Assembly: GCF_039134705.1 (NCBI RefSeq)
Contig: NZ_CP146256.1
Location: 2,976,001-3,040,000, forward strand
DNA: 64,000 nt
Reading direction: 5' to 3'
From: Kineothrix sp. IPX-CK
Lineage (GTDB): Bacteria; Bacillota; Clostridia; Lachnospirales; Lachnospiraceae
The translations under genes were made by a program, and so were the position numbers. How positions within the stretch are numbered: the first letter of the stretch is position 1; each line of letters begins with the position of its first letter. Of this stretch, positions 24,545 to 32,887 are shown piece by piece. The notes under the pieces were generated by a model that saw only the letters and a list, made by a program, of their open reading frames with translations, was not told where the DNA came from and ran no database searches.

Positions 24545-26284
24545 TCATCCTTTGTCATTATAATCCATTCTTTCCAAATAAGGAAGAATATTTTCAAAAA
24601 GCTGCCGTACGATAGGCGCCGCTATCTGCCCTCCATAATACATGCCCTGAGGATTATTGATGATAGCCACAGCCAGCACCTGCGGATCATCAGCAGGCGC
24701 AAATCCCAGGAAGGATGAAATATACTTTCCGCTTCCTCTGGGAAGCGTCTGGCTGGTAGCCGTCTTTCCACCCACCCGGTACCCTTCCACATAACCGTTT
24801 TTGCCGCTTCCGTTTTCCACCACCTGCTCTAACAAATACCGCATGGTTTCCGACGTCTCGGCAGAGACAATATTCTGTTTTACGGGATATTTCAAAGTCT
24901 CTATCGTTTCTCCCTGCGCATCTACTACTTTTACTCCAAAATGCGGCGTTACTCTGTTTCCCCCATTGATAATGGACGAAGCAGTGGTAGCAAGCTGTAT
25001 CGGTGTGATCTGGAACGACTGTCCGAAGGACATGGTAGCAAGCTCCACTTCTTTAATGTTCTCTTTCTTGTGCATGATGGTGGCTGCTTCTCCCGGCAGA
25101 TCCACGCCGGTTTTCGTCAGCAGACCGAACTTTTTAAAGTAATCATAATACCGGTCCACACCAATTCTGAGTCCTACGGTGACAAATACCGGATTGCAGG
25201 AGTTCATGATGCCCTGCACAAAGTCCTCCGCTCCGTGTCCCCCCACTTTGTGACACCTTATTCTTCTGTCCCCCACCATAATAAAGCCGGGACAGCTGAA
25301 CTGGTCGGTAAGGCTCACTGCCTTGGATTCCAATCCCGCCGCTGCAGTTACTATTTTGAAGGTGGAGCCCGGCTCATAGGTATCGTTGATACAACCGTTC
25401 CTCCACATTTGGTTCAGTGCATTTTGCTTTTCTTTCTCATTTACCGGCTCAACACTTCCCTCCGGCAGGGTATAAGGATCATTTAAGTTGAACTCCGGAA
25501 CGTTTACCATCGCCATTATTTCCCCGCTCTGAGGGTTCATGACAAGAATAGATACGCTGTCCGCCTCCTTGGTCTCCATGGCCTGATACGCCAGCTGTGT
25601 AGCATAGCTTTGAATGTTCACATCAAGACTCACGTATAAGTCGTTTCCGCTTATCGGCTCCACTCTCTCTTCTCCCGCTTCAGCGATTTCCACACCTTTG
25701 GCGTCCGTCACCGTAAGAATGGTTCCCTCTTTCCCTTTTAAATATTCTTCATATATAACTTCCAGACCGATGATTCCCTGATTGTCCCCGCCCGTAAAGC
25801 CCAGTACCTTGGAAGCGAGCGAATCATAAGGATAATACCTCTTATAGTCCTCATCCACCTTCACTCCGTCCAAATCATACTCTCTGATTCTGTCGCCGGT
25901 CTCCTTATCTACATTACTTTTGATTTTTTCGATGGAGGAATATTTCTCCACTCTCTTGGTTACATATTCTTCCGAAAGGCCAAGCTCCTTGGATAGCACC
26001 GAAACTACGGTCTCCGGCTGTGTAATCTGGTTGTGGATGACAGATATCGTACATACCGTCCTGTTATCCGCCAATACAGTTCCCGTAGCCTCTATGATCC
26101 GACCTCTGGCAGCCTTAATATTCCGCTCCCTTTCATGCAGCTCCTTGGCCTGTTCCATGTAATATTCCGATTGAAATACCATAAGATATACGAGCCGCCC
26201 TCCCAGGAGCAGAAACGCCAGAACACATGCAAAAAAAGTGACCACTATCTTTTTGCGTATATATGTTTTGTTCTTCAATGACAT
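24545..26284 (-). CDS. Class B penicillin-binding protein, SpoVD-like
   Basis: 579 residues from ATG 26284; ATG 26302 has no ribosome-binding site, whereas GAGG lies 12 bases before 26284. One membrane anchor (about 13-33), a dimerisation domain, then the transpeptidase domain with SxxK in PGSTFKIV and SxN in NSCNP. The third motif, normally KTG, reads KTATS (codons 24758-24766). No PASTA domain. Its place after another class B PBP in the dcw cluster matches SpoVD, the sporulation-specific partner of SpoVE, but PBP2B-type function is possible. The probable start region lies in a long hairpin (26292-26346). Confidence 0.88.
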   Translation of the reverse strand: MSLKNKTYIRKKIVVTFFACVLAFLLLGGRLVYLMVFQSEYYMEQAKELHERERNIKAARGRIIEATGTVLADNRTVCTISVIHNQITQPETVVSVLSKELGLSEEYVTKRVEKYSSIEKIKSNVDKETGDRIREYDLDGVKVDEDYKRYYPYDSLASKVLGFTGGDNQGIIGLEVIYEEYLKGKEGTILTVTDAKGVEIAEAGEERVEPISGNDLYVSLDVNIQSYATQLAYQAMETKEADSVSILVMNPQSGEIMAMVNVPEFNLNDPYTLPEGSVEPVNEKEKQNALNQMWRNGCINDTYEPGSTFKIVTAAAGLESKAVSLTDQFSCPGFIMVGDRRIRCHKVGGHGAEDFVQGIMNSCNPVFVTVGLRIGVDRYYDYFKKFGLLTKTGVDLPGEAATIMHKKENIKEVELATMSFGQSFQITPIQLATTASSIINGGNRVTPHFGVKVVDAQGETIETLKYPVKQNIVSAETSETMRYLLEQVVENGSGKNGYVEGYRVGGKTATSQTLPRGSGKYISSFLGFAPADDPQVLAVAIINNPQGMYYGGQIAAPIVRQLFENILPYLERMDYNDKG

Positions 26285-26291
26285 ATGTATC

Positions 26292-26346
26292 AATAACCTC
26301 ATAAAAAGGTGTTACTACAATCTATTATCCCTTTTATGAGGTTATT
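26292..26346 (-). promoter_or_regulatory. Long hairpin covering the spoVD-like ribosome-binding site
   Basis: Arms AATAACCTCATAAAA (about 26292-26306) and TTTTATGAGGTTATT (26332-26346) are perfect complements over 15 bp. In the mRNA the downstream arm contains the GAGG that serves ATG 26284, so the stem would hide it. No U-tract follows. Confidence 0.65.
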
Positions 26347-26371
26347 CTACTTTTCGTATTCTTCGGTGTGT

Positions 26372-28639
26372 TTAGAAGGGATTGTCGTCGTCCTGTGTAC
26401 TGTCTGTGCTGCTCGTACCATTGGTACCCGCCCGTCCGGCAGGCGTTGAATTCTCGCCGGTTACGCTGTGCCCCGTTTCCGGGTCTACAAGCTCACCCGT
26501 ATCCGGATCCACGGCATATCCGGTCTGAGGGTCGATGGGGAAGGTTTTCCATACTTCCGTATAAGCGTTATCTTCTTCGCCCTCCTGGGTCTGCGCTTCG
26601 CCCGCAGCAGCTTCCTCTCCCGTTGTCTCCCCTGATGTGCCTCCCTCTGTACCCTCTGCTGTCTGACCTTCCTCGTCTGTTGTCTCCGAAGCTACGGGAG
26701 TGGTTATTTCTATCTGAAGCGCTTCTAATTCCGCACGTTCATCGTCCGACAGTTCCTCCGTCATGAAGATTCCCTTATAAGGAAGCACCTCGGTAAGAAT
26801 TTTTCTGACGATTCTCGTCGCGTACTTCGCATCATCCTGATAGGCTACATTCGGTCTGTCCACTACTACATAAATTGCGATCTGCGGATCATCCGCAGGC
26901 GCATATCCCATAAAGGATACCACATATTCGTTGTTACCACGGGGCAGAGTCTCCGCAGTCCCCGTCTTACCGCCAATCATATATCCTGCCGGGCGCGCCG
27001 TCTTACCGGTACCGTTTTCTCCTGATACGACCAGGTTACAGTCCTCTTTAATAATTTCAGAAGTAGATTCTGAAATCGTCTGCTTCAATATCCTCGGTTC
27101 GATATTCTGCACCGTAGCCCCGCTGGGGCTGATGATCTTACTCACCATATGCGGTTCATAATAATTGCCTCCATTGATTAAGGAGCTAAAGCCCGCGATC
27201 ATCTGTATCATAGTCGTATTAAAGCCTTGTCCGAAGGAATTGGTGGCTAATTCCGTAGGCCCCAGGGAATTTTTATCGTATACAAGGCTGGCAGTTCTGG
27301 ATTCTCCCGCCAGATCGATATTAGTCTTCAGCCCGAAATTAAATATATGCTGATAATCGATATAGGTATCTTTTCCAGTAGCCATATTTACATACATCAT
27401 GACGACATTGCATGAGCGCTCCACGCCCTGTGCCACGGTAAGAAGGCCGTCACCATATATATTATGGCATTTTATCTTATAATCTCCTACTTCCAGAAAT
27501 CCATTGCATGTATACGTCTCGTTGCCGGTAATGCTTCCCGAATCGATTCCTGCCGCTACCGTAAAGGGCTTTGCTACGGAGCCCGGCTCATAGGTATCAT
27601 TGATGCAGAAATTTCTCCAAAGTGCGTTGAAGTTCTGATCCAGCTGTTCCGTTCCCTCCATAGCCGCAAGATTTTCCGCCGTAATATATTCTCCGGTCCT
27701 ATTCCCCAGCTCGTCCACCATAGGCATTCCAATCAAATCCTCGGAATTCTTCGTGTTATTTAAATCGAATACCGGATAGCTCGCCATAGCGAGAATTTCT
27801 CCGGTATTTACATCCATAATAATACAGCCCGTATTATTGCTTCCATTTCTCTCCAAATAATCGTTCTTATATTGATCGTTGAATTCTTTTAAATATTTTT
27901 CCACTATGCTCTGAATATTGGCGTCTATAGTCGTTACGATGGAATTACCGTCCACAGCCGCAATCGTCGTTCTCTCCAGAGCAGCATCTCCGTTCAAATA
28001 ACCGTATTCCCGTCCCGGCGTTCCGCTGAGCACATCGTTATAATATTGCTCCAGACCATAAAGTCCCTGGTTATCGCTGGTCGTAAATCCTATCGCATCG
28101 CTGGCCAGCGTATTATTCGGGTATTTTCTCTTATACTCTTCTTCAAACCAGATTCCCTTTATATTCGTTCCTTGCTCTTTATCTGTCTCCAATGCCTTAA
28201 AACCGCTGATTTCTTCATAGGTCATCTGTTTCTTCAATACATAATAGGAAGATTCGGGATGTGAGGCGAGGCGTTCTCTTATGACGGAGCCATCGATTCC
28301 AAGCTCAGATTGTACCGCCGCAATGGTAGGCTCCACCGCCTTCTCATCATCCAGCATGATTTTCGCATCCAAAATAACATTGTAGACCTTTTCGCTGACC
28401 GCCAGCTTAGTCCCCTTGCTGTCCAGTATATCTCCGCGCCTGAAAGGTATCGTCTTGCTATCGTATTCCTGCTGGGACAGCACCTGCTTCTTATATTTCT
28501 CGCCATTTTCCTTATTGATTACCACAAGTCTTGCACTCAACCCTACAAAAGCCAGCAATACTAAAATAAATAGCACTGCCAGCTTTTTCTGCATTCCGGT
28601 TGTAAATCTGTTCGTTCTTCCTTTTCTATCTCTGCTCAA
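26372..28639 (-). CDS. Class B penicillin-binding protein (PBP2/FtsI type)
   Basis: 755 residues. Septal transpeptidase candidate. One membrane anchor at about 17-38, PBP dimer domain, then the transpeptidase with SxxK in EPGSVAKPF, SxN in RSCNV and KTGT in GGKTGTAETLPRG. After the catalytic domain (ends near 655) comes an acidic Glu/Thr/Gly-rich tail of about 100 residues with near-repeats DPQTGYAVDPDTGELVDPETG. Most PBP2 proteins stop or carry PASTA domains there. It lies directly after ftsL. Confidence 0.92.
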   Translation of the reverse strand: MSRDRKGRTNRFTTGMQKKLAVLFILVLLAFVGLSARLVVINKENGEKYKKQVLSQQEYDSKTIPFRRGDILDSKGTKLAVSEKVYNVILDAKIMLDDEKAVEPTIAAVQSELGIDGSVIRERLASHPESSYYVLKKQMTYEEISGFKALETDKEQGTNIKGIWFEEEYKRKYPNNTLASDAIGFTTSDNQGLYGLEQYYNDVLSGTPGREYGYLNGDAALERTTIAAVDGNSIVTTIDANIQSIVEKYLKEFNDQYKNDYLERNGSNNTGCIIMDVNTGEILAMASYPVFDLNNTKNSEDLIGMPMVDELGNRTGEYITAENLAAMEGTEQLDQNFNALWRNFCINDTYEPGSVAKPFTVAAGIDSGSITGNETYTCNGFLEVGDYKIKCHNIYGDGLLTVAQGVERSCNVVMMYVNMATGKDTYIDYQHIFNFGLKTNIDLAGESRTASLVYDKNSLGPTELATNSFGQGFNTTMIQMIAGFSSLINGGNYYEPHMVSKIISPSGATVQNIEPRILKQTISESTSEIIKEDCNLVVSGENGTGKTARPAGYMIGGKTGTAETLPRGNNEYVVSFMGYAPADDPQIAIYVVVDRPNVAYQDDAKYATRIVRKILTEVLPYKGIFMTEELSDDERAELEALQIEITTPVASETTDEEGQTAEGTEGGTSGETTGEEAAAGEAQTQEGEEDNAYTEVWKTFPIDPQTGYAVDPDTGELVDPETGHSVTGENSTPAGRAGTNGTSSTDSTQDDDNPF

Positions 28640-28652
28640 ACCAATCCCTGCC

Positions 28653-29153
28653 TTACTCCGGAATATCCGCGACCTGCTTTACATAGTCGCTTGCCTCTCC
28701 GGAAAATGTTACGATCTGCCCTTCTTCCGCATATTTCATACCTAATTCCTGAATGGCAATCCGCTTCACTTCCTCCATATCGATGCTGCTCGTAATTCTG
28801 CTGTATTCCTCATCGTTATCGAGTTTAAGATTATTCAACTCCCGCTCCAGCCTCGAAACATTCTTAATGCTGTTCGTAAGCTCTGCCTGCAATCCGATAT
28901 AGCCCGTCAGAATAAAGCCTGCCGCTACGACTGCACATGCCAAAAAAAGTACATAACCAAAACTCATATGATATGCCTTCTCACGGTTCTTCCTCGCGGT
29001 ATTGCTTATCTGTCTCTTCGGCTCTCTCGGCGCGTATATTTTTTCATCCAGTTTTTTTACTGTGCTGCCTTGTACATACGCATTTCTTCCTTGCTGTGTA
29101 TGCGCCTGCTGTCTTCTGCCTGCACTGCGCACCTTGCCCTTATACTGTGCCAT
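28653..29153 (-). CDS. ftsL: Cell division protein FtsL
   Basis: 166 residues: a basic cytoplasmic tail of about 62 residues, a membrane segment (about 66-86, FGYVLFLACAVVAAGFIL) and a coiled coil (ELTNSIKNVSRLERELNNLKLDN). It is a bitopic septum-formation initiator of the FtsL/DivIC type. Position between rsmH and the first PBP is the classical place of ftsL. The C-terminal end includes GMKYAEEGQIV, common in FtsL of this group. Confidence 0.85.
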   Translation of the reverse strand: MAQYKGKVRSAGRRQQAHTQQGRNAYVQGSTVKKLDEKIYAPREPKRQISNTARKNREKAYHMSFGYVLFLACAVVAAGFILTGYIGLQAELTNSIKNVSRLERELNNLKLDNDEEYSRITSSIDMEEVKRIAIQELGMKYAEEGQIVTFSGEASDYVKQVADIPE

Positions 29154-29206
29154 AGCATCCTACCCTTACCCTCTTGTTTGATTTAACTTTTCATAATTTG
29201 TTTTGT

Positions 29207-30142
29207 CTAGCTTCTCTCGAACACACGGAGCTTCGCGCTTTTAGAACGCTTATTTTCCGCCAATTCATCCTCCCCGGGCAATATTGGCTTTCTTGTAACT
29301 ACTTTTCCTTTCGATTTATTCCCGCATATGCACACCGGAAAATCCGGCGGACAAGTACATGGATTCTCATTTTTTCTGAAATAAGACTTTACGATTCTAT
29401 CTTCCAGCGAATGAAAGGTTATGATACAAAGCCGCCCTTCCGGCCTCAGTAACTGGATAAATGAATCTATCGACTCCTCCAAGACCTCTAATTCCCTATT
29501 GCAGGCAATTCGAATCGCTTGGAAAGTCTTCTTGGAAGGATGTCCTCCCGTCTGCCTCATCTTCGCAGGAATCGCCGCCTTTATAATCTCGCTCAGCTCT
29601 CCTGTAGTTTCTATAGGCCTGTCCTGTCTCGCCTTCACGATATGTTTCGCTATATTCTTGGCGAATTTGTCCTCACCATAGTCTCTTATGATGCGGAACA
29701 ACTCAGCCTCCGAATATCCGTTTACAATATCCCTCGCACTGACAGACTGCCTCGTGTCCATTCTCATATCCAGCTTCGTATCATATTTGTAGGAAAATCC
29801 TCTCTCCAGCTCATCCAGTTGATAGGAAGAAACTCCCAAATCTAACAGTATGCCGTCCACACTATCTATTCCCAGTTCTTTCAATACTTCCGGAGCATTT
29901 CGGTAATTGCTCCTTACGATAGTGACCTTGTCCATATAAGGGGAAAGTCTCTCTCCTGCCGCTTTTATGGCAGCTTCATCCTGATCGATTCCGATAAGCC
30001 TTCCGCCCTCAGTAAGTATTCCCGCTATTTCAAAGGAATGCCCGCCGCCGCCCAGCGTGCCGTCCACATAAATTCCCGTACTTTTTATCTTCAAATTATC
30101 GATTGTTTCCTGCAATAAAACGGAGGCATGCTTAAATTCCAT
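29207..30142 (-). CDS. rsmH: 16S rRNA m4C1402 methyltransferase RsmH (MraW)
   Basis: 311 residues. N4-methylates C1402 in the decoding centre with SAM. It begins [16 protein letters not shown], with the SAM loop [23 protein letters not shown], the substrate region [15 protein letters not shown] and [15 protein letters not shown]. Cysteines in [13 protein letters not shown] follow near 270. Second gene of the dcw operon, after mraZ. Confidence 0.97.
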   Translation of the reverse strand: MEFKHASVLLQETIDNLKIKSTGIYVDGTLGGGGHSFEIAGILTEGGRLIGIDQDEAAIKAAGERLSPYMDKVTIVRSNYRNAPEVLKELGIDSVDGILLDLGVSSYQLDELERGFSYKYDTKLDMRMDTRQSVSARDIVNGYSEAELFRIIRDYGEDKFAKNIAKHIVKARQDRPIETTGELSEIIKAAIPAKMRQTGGHPSKKTFQAIRIACNRELEVLEESIDSFIQLLRPEGRLCIITFHSLEDRIVKSYFRKNENPCTCPPDFPVCICGNKSKGKVVTRKPILPGEDELAENKRSKSAKLRVFERS

Positions 30143-30160
30143 TCTTTTTCCTCCCAGTTC

Positions 30161-30592
30161 TTATATGCCCAGTCCCAGCTCCGCCATGTGCTCGGCAATA
30201 CTTTCCATATCCTCGTAAGCGGATTCGCCGTCCCATCTTTCTTTGCTCCATATTTCGATTCTGCTGGCTACACCAATAAGAACAACGTCTTTAATAATAC
30301 CTGCGAAATCCTTAAGCACCGATGGAACCAAGATTCTTCCCTGCTTGTCCACTTCCACGCTGGCCGCTCCGGCAAGGAAGAAACGGACAAAGGTTCGCGC
30401 ATCCTTGTTCGTTAACGGCAGTCCTTTAAGTTTCTCTTCGAATGCAGCCCATTCCTCGTTATCGTACACAAATAAGCAGCCATCCAACCCCTTCGTAACG
30501 ACAAACTCTTCACCGAGAGTTTCACGGAATTTTGAAGGAATGATCAGCCGGTTTTTCGCATCGATTGTATGGTTGTATTCTCCCATAAACAT
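30161..30592 (-). CDS. mraZ: Transcriptional regulator MraZ
   Basis: 143 residues from ATG 30592, which has AGGTG six bases upstream; GTG 30601 would sit inside that site. Starts [24 protein letters not shown], with two AbrB-like MraZ repeats. In other bacteria MraZ forms a ring and represses its own dcw operon. The five CCACTT/AAGTGG boxes upstream (30630-30688) match such a site. Confidence 0.96.
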   Translation of the reverse strand: MFMGEYNHTIDAKNRLIIPSKFRETLGEEFVVTKGLDGCLFVYDNEEWAAFEEKLKGLPLTNKDARTFVRFFLAGAASVEVDKQGRILVPSVLKDFAGIIKDVVLIGVASRIEIWSKERWDGESAYEDMESIAEHMAELGLGI

Positions 30593-30629
30593 AAAGCTCA
30601 CCTGCCAATACCATTTAAAAAGCGGTCTG

Positions 30630-30688
30630 CCACTTTTCGATGTGTTATGCTGCCACTTTCTACCACTTCACACCACTTTCTACCACTT
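30630..30688 (-). promoter_or_regulatory. MraZ operator: tandem AAGTGG boxes
   Basis: On the plus strand CCACTT starts at 30653, 30663, 30673 and 30683, exactly one helical turn apart, plus a fifth at 30630. On the coding strand these read AAGTGG-N4, the GTGG core known for MraZ. They lie downstream of the promoter. Confidence 0.85.
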
Positions 30689-30698
30689 TTAATTTGAT

Positions 30699-30725
30699 TT
30701 TATACTAATTATTAATGTTTGACAA
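30699..30725 (-). promoter_or_regulatory. Probable promoter of the mraZ/dcw operon
   Basis: Minus-strand TTGTCA (30720-30725) and TATAAA (30699-30704). The spacer is 15 bases, on the short side. The MraZ boxes follow directly. Confidence 0.55.
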
Positions 30726-30747
30726 GCTACTTTTAATATTTTCCAAT

Positions 30748-30787
30748 AAAAAATGCACTTTTTAGTTCCCTAAAAAGTGCATTTTTT
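30748..30787. terminator. Bidirectional terminator after ychF
   Basis: A perfect 18-bp stem (30748-30765 and 30770-30787) with a 4-base loop TTCC and six-base A/T runs at the base. It separates ychF from the dcw promoter. Confidence 0.92.
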
Positions 30788-30842
30788 CGGCATTTTCAAT
30801 ATATTGTGTGAACAAATGTTCCTTGTACTAGATATGGATTCC

Positions 30843-31940
30843 CTATACATTAAAACGGAATAAAATAACATCTCCATCTTTTACCACATATTCCTTGCCT
30901 TCCATTCCCACAAGCCCTTTTTCCCTCGCGGCAGAAAGTGAGCCCTGCGCTAAAAGGTCTTTATAATTCACCACCTCGGCCTTGATGAAGCCTCTCTCGA
31001 AATCCGTATGGATCTTTCCTGCGGCCTGAGGTGCTTTCGTTCCGATCTTAATGGTCCACGCCCTGGTCTCGTCCTCTCCTGATGTTAAGAAACTATGCAG
31101 GCCCAAAATATGGTAGCTGGCCCTGATCAGCTTTTCAAGCCCCGATTCCTTAAGTCCCAGGTCCTCTAAGAACATGGCCTTTTCATCCTCATCCAGCTCC
31201 GCGATCTCCTGCTCTATCTGGGCACAGATAACGAATACTTCGCTGCCGCTTTTCGCCGCAAATTCTCTCACCGCCGAAACTCCCTGATTATCCGCTCCGT
31301 CATTCGCCAGATCTTCCTCCGCCACATTGGCTGCGAAGATAACCGGCTTATAGGTAAGCAAATTATAAGAAACAAGCAGATTCAATTCGTCCTCGTCCTC
31401 AGACTCGAAGCTGCTGGCAAGCTTGCCTTCTTCCAAATGAGCCTTTACCCTTTCCAGCAGTGCCGCTTCCTTGGCGAGCGTCTTATCCATTTTCGCTCCC
31501 TTACCCGTTTTGGCTATTCTTCTATCCAGAATCTCCATATCGGAGAAAATAAGTTCTAAATTTATGGTTTCAATATCCCTTAAAGGATCGACGCTCCCAT
31601 CCACATGAACTACGTTGGAATCCTCGAAGCACCTTACTACATGTACAACGGCATCCACTTCCCTGATGTTGCTCAAGAACTGATTGCCCAGCCCCTCTCC
31701 CTTGGAGGCACCCTTTACCAGACCTGCGATATCTACGAATTCAATAACCGCAGGAGTAACCTTCTTGGACTTATACATATCTCCTAATAATTTCAGCCTT
31801 TCATCCGGCACCGCTACAATACCGATATTCGGATCGATCGTACAAAAGGGGTAGTTTGCGGATTCCGCTCCCGCCTTCGTTAACGAATTAAATAAGGTAC
31901 TCTTTCCCACATTGGGAAGACCTACTATGCCTAGTTTCAT
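30843..31940 (-). CDS. ychF: Redox-regulated ATPase YchF
   Basis: 365 residues of the Obg-related P-loop family that prefers ATP. Walker A GLPNVGKSTLF, switch region KKVTPAVIEFVDIAGLVKGASKG, DxxG in DIAG, and the altered specificity motif NVAEED where GTPases have NKxD. A TGS domain ends the protein (VVNYKDLLAQGS, EYVVKDGDVILFRFNV). It associates with ribosomes and the translation/stress machinery. A strong terminator lies about 55 bases past the stop. Confidence 0.96.
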   Translation of the reverse strand: MKLGIVGLPNVGKSTLFNSLTKAGAESANYPFCTIDPNIGIVAVPDERLKLLGDMYKSKKVTPAVIEFVDIAGLVKGASKGEGLGNQFLSNIREVDAVVHVVRCFEDSNVVHVDGSVDPLRDIETINLELIFSDMEILDRRIAKTGKGAKMDKTLAKEAALLERVKAHLEEGKLASSFESEDEDELNLLVSYNLLTYKPVIFAANVAEEDLANDGADNQGVSAVREFAAKSGSEVFVICAQIEQEIAELDEDEKAMFLEDLGLKESGLEKLIRASYHILGLHSFLTSGEDETRAWTIKIGTKAPQAAGKIHTDFERGFIKAEVVNYKDLLAQGSLSAAREKGLVGMEGKEYVVKDGDVILFRFNV

Positions 31941-31967
31941 CTTTCCTTTATCTCCTTTTGAAGTTTC

Positions 31968-32870
31968 TCAGTATTTCTTTTGTTCCCGCAGTTCTTCGTA
32001 CAGCATTTTATAATTATGGTATCTGACAGGACTTATCCTGCCCTCCTCAAGCGCTTCCTTCACTTTACAGTCCGGCTCACCTATGTGGACACAGCCTGCG
32101 AACCTGCAGCCTTCTTCATATTCTTCGAATTCCGGATAGTAGTCCTTCAGCTCCTCCTTCTCCATATCGAACAGCTGCAGGGAAGTAAATCCCGGCGTAT
32201 CCATAATATACGTATCTCCATGCAAGGCAATGATTTCCGAATGTCTGGTCGTATGTTTTCCTCTTTCTATCTTCCTGCTGATATCTCCGATTTCCATATT
32301 GGCCTTCGGATTCAGTCTGTTTATGATAGAAGACTTACCCACGCCGCTGGGACCTGCCACCGCCGTCGTCTTTCCCTCAAGCAAGCGCTTAAGCTCTTTC
32401 ATCCCTTGCCTTTTTCTGGCACTGACAAACAGCACGAGGTAGCCGCAGCTTTCATAGGCCCGCCGCAGCTCCTGTTTTTCCTTTTTTGTCGCAATATCCT
32501 GTTTATTAAAACAAATAACGCTGTTAAGCCCCTGCTTCTCCATCATGATGAGAAACCGGTCCAGAAGATTGAAATTAGGCTCCGGCTTCACAATTGCAAA
32601 GATTACAAGCGCCTGATCGATATTCGCTACCGCAGGCCGTATCAGCTCGTTGCGGCGGGGCAATATCTGCGCGATATTTCCAAACAGCGCCTCCTCATCC
32701 AGGACATCCATGAGCACATTGTCGCCGACTAACGGCTTTATATTATCCTTACGAAAAACTCCTTTCGCCTTGCACTCATATATTTTACCTTGTGTATCGG
32801 CCCCGTCCTGCACATACACATAATAAAATCCGGCAATACCCTTAATAATTTTCCCTTGTATACTATGCAT
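31968..32870 (-). CDS. rsgA: Small-subunit-dependent GTPase RsgA
   Basis: 300 residues. Ribosome maturation GTPase with circular permutation: OB fold first (residues 1-70), then G4 FNKQD, G1 GPSGVGKSSI, and G3 DTPGF. The C-terminal zinc site is in CRFAGCVHIGEPDCKV. It lies directly after pknB, the common clostridial and bacillar order prpC-pknB-rsgA. Confidence 0.96.
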   Translation of the reverse strand: MHSIQGKIIKGIAGFYYVYVQDGADTQGKIYECKAKGVFRKDNIKPLVGDNVLMDVLDEEALFGNIAQILPRRNELIRPAVANIDQALVIFAIVKPEPNFNLLDRFLIMMEKQGLNSVICFNKQDIATKKEKQELRRAYESCGYLVLFVSARKRQGMKELKRLLEGKTTAVAGPSGVGKSSIINRLNPKANMEIGDISRKIERGKHTTRHSEIIALHGDTYIMDTPGFTSLQLFDMEKEELKDYYPEFEEYEEGCRFAGCVHIGEPDCKVKEALEEGRISPVRYHNYKMLYEELREQKKY

Positions 32871-32887
32871 ACTCTTCTTTCCTTAGG

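Noticed and set aside
30653..30688. Short direct repeats as a CRISPR array
   Set aside because: Unit is 10 bp, far too short; position and core GTGG fit MraZ boxes.
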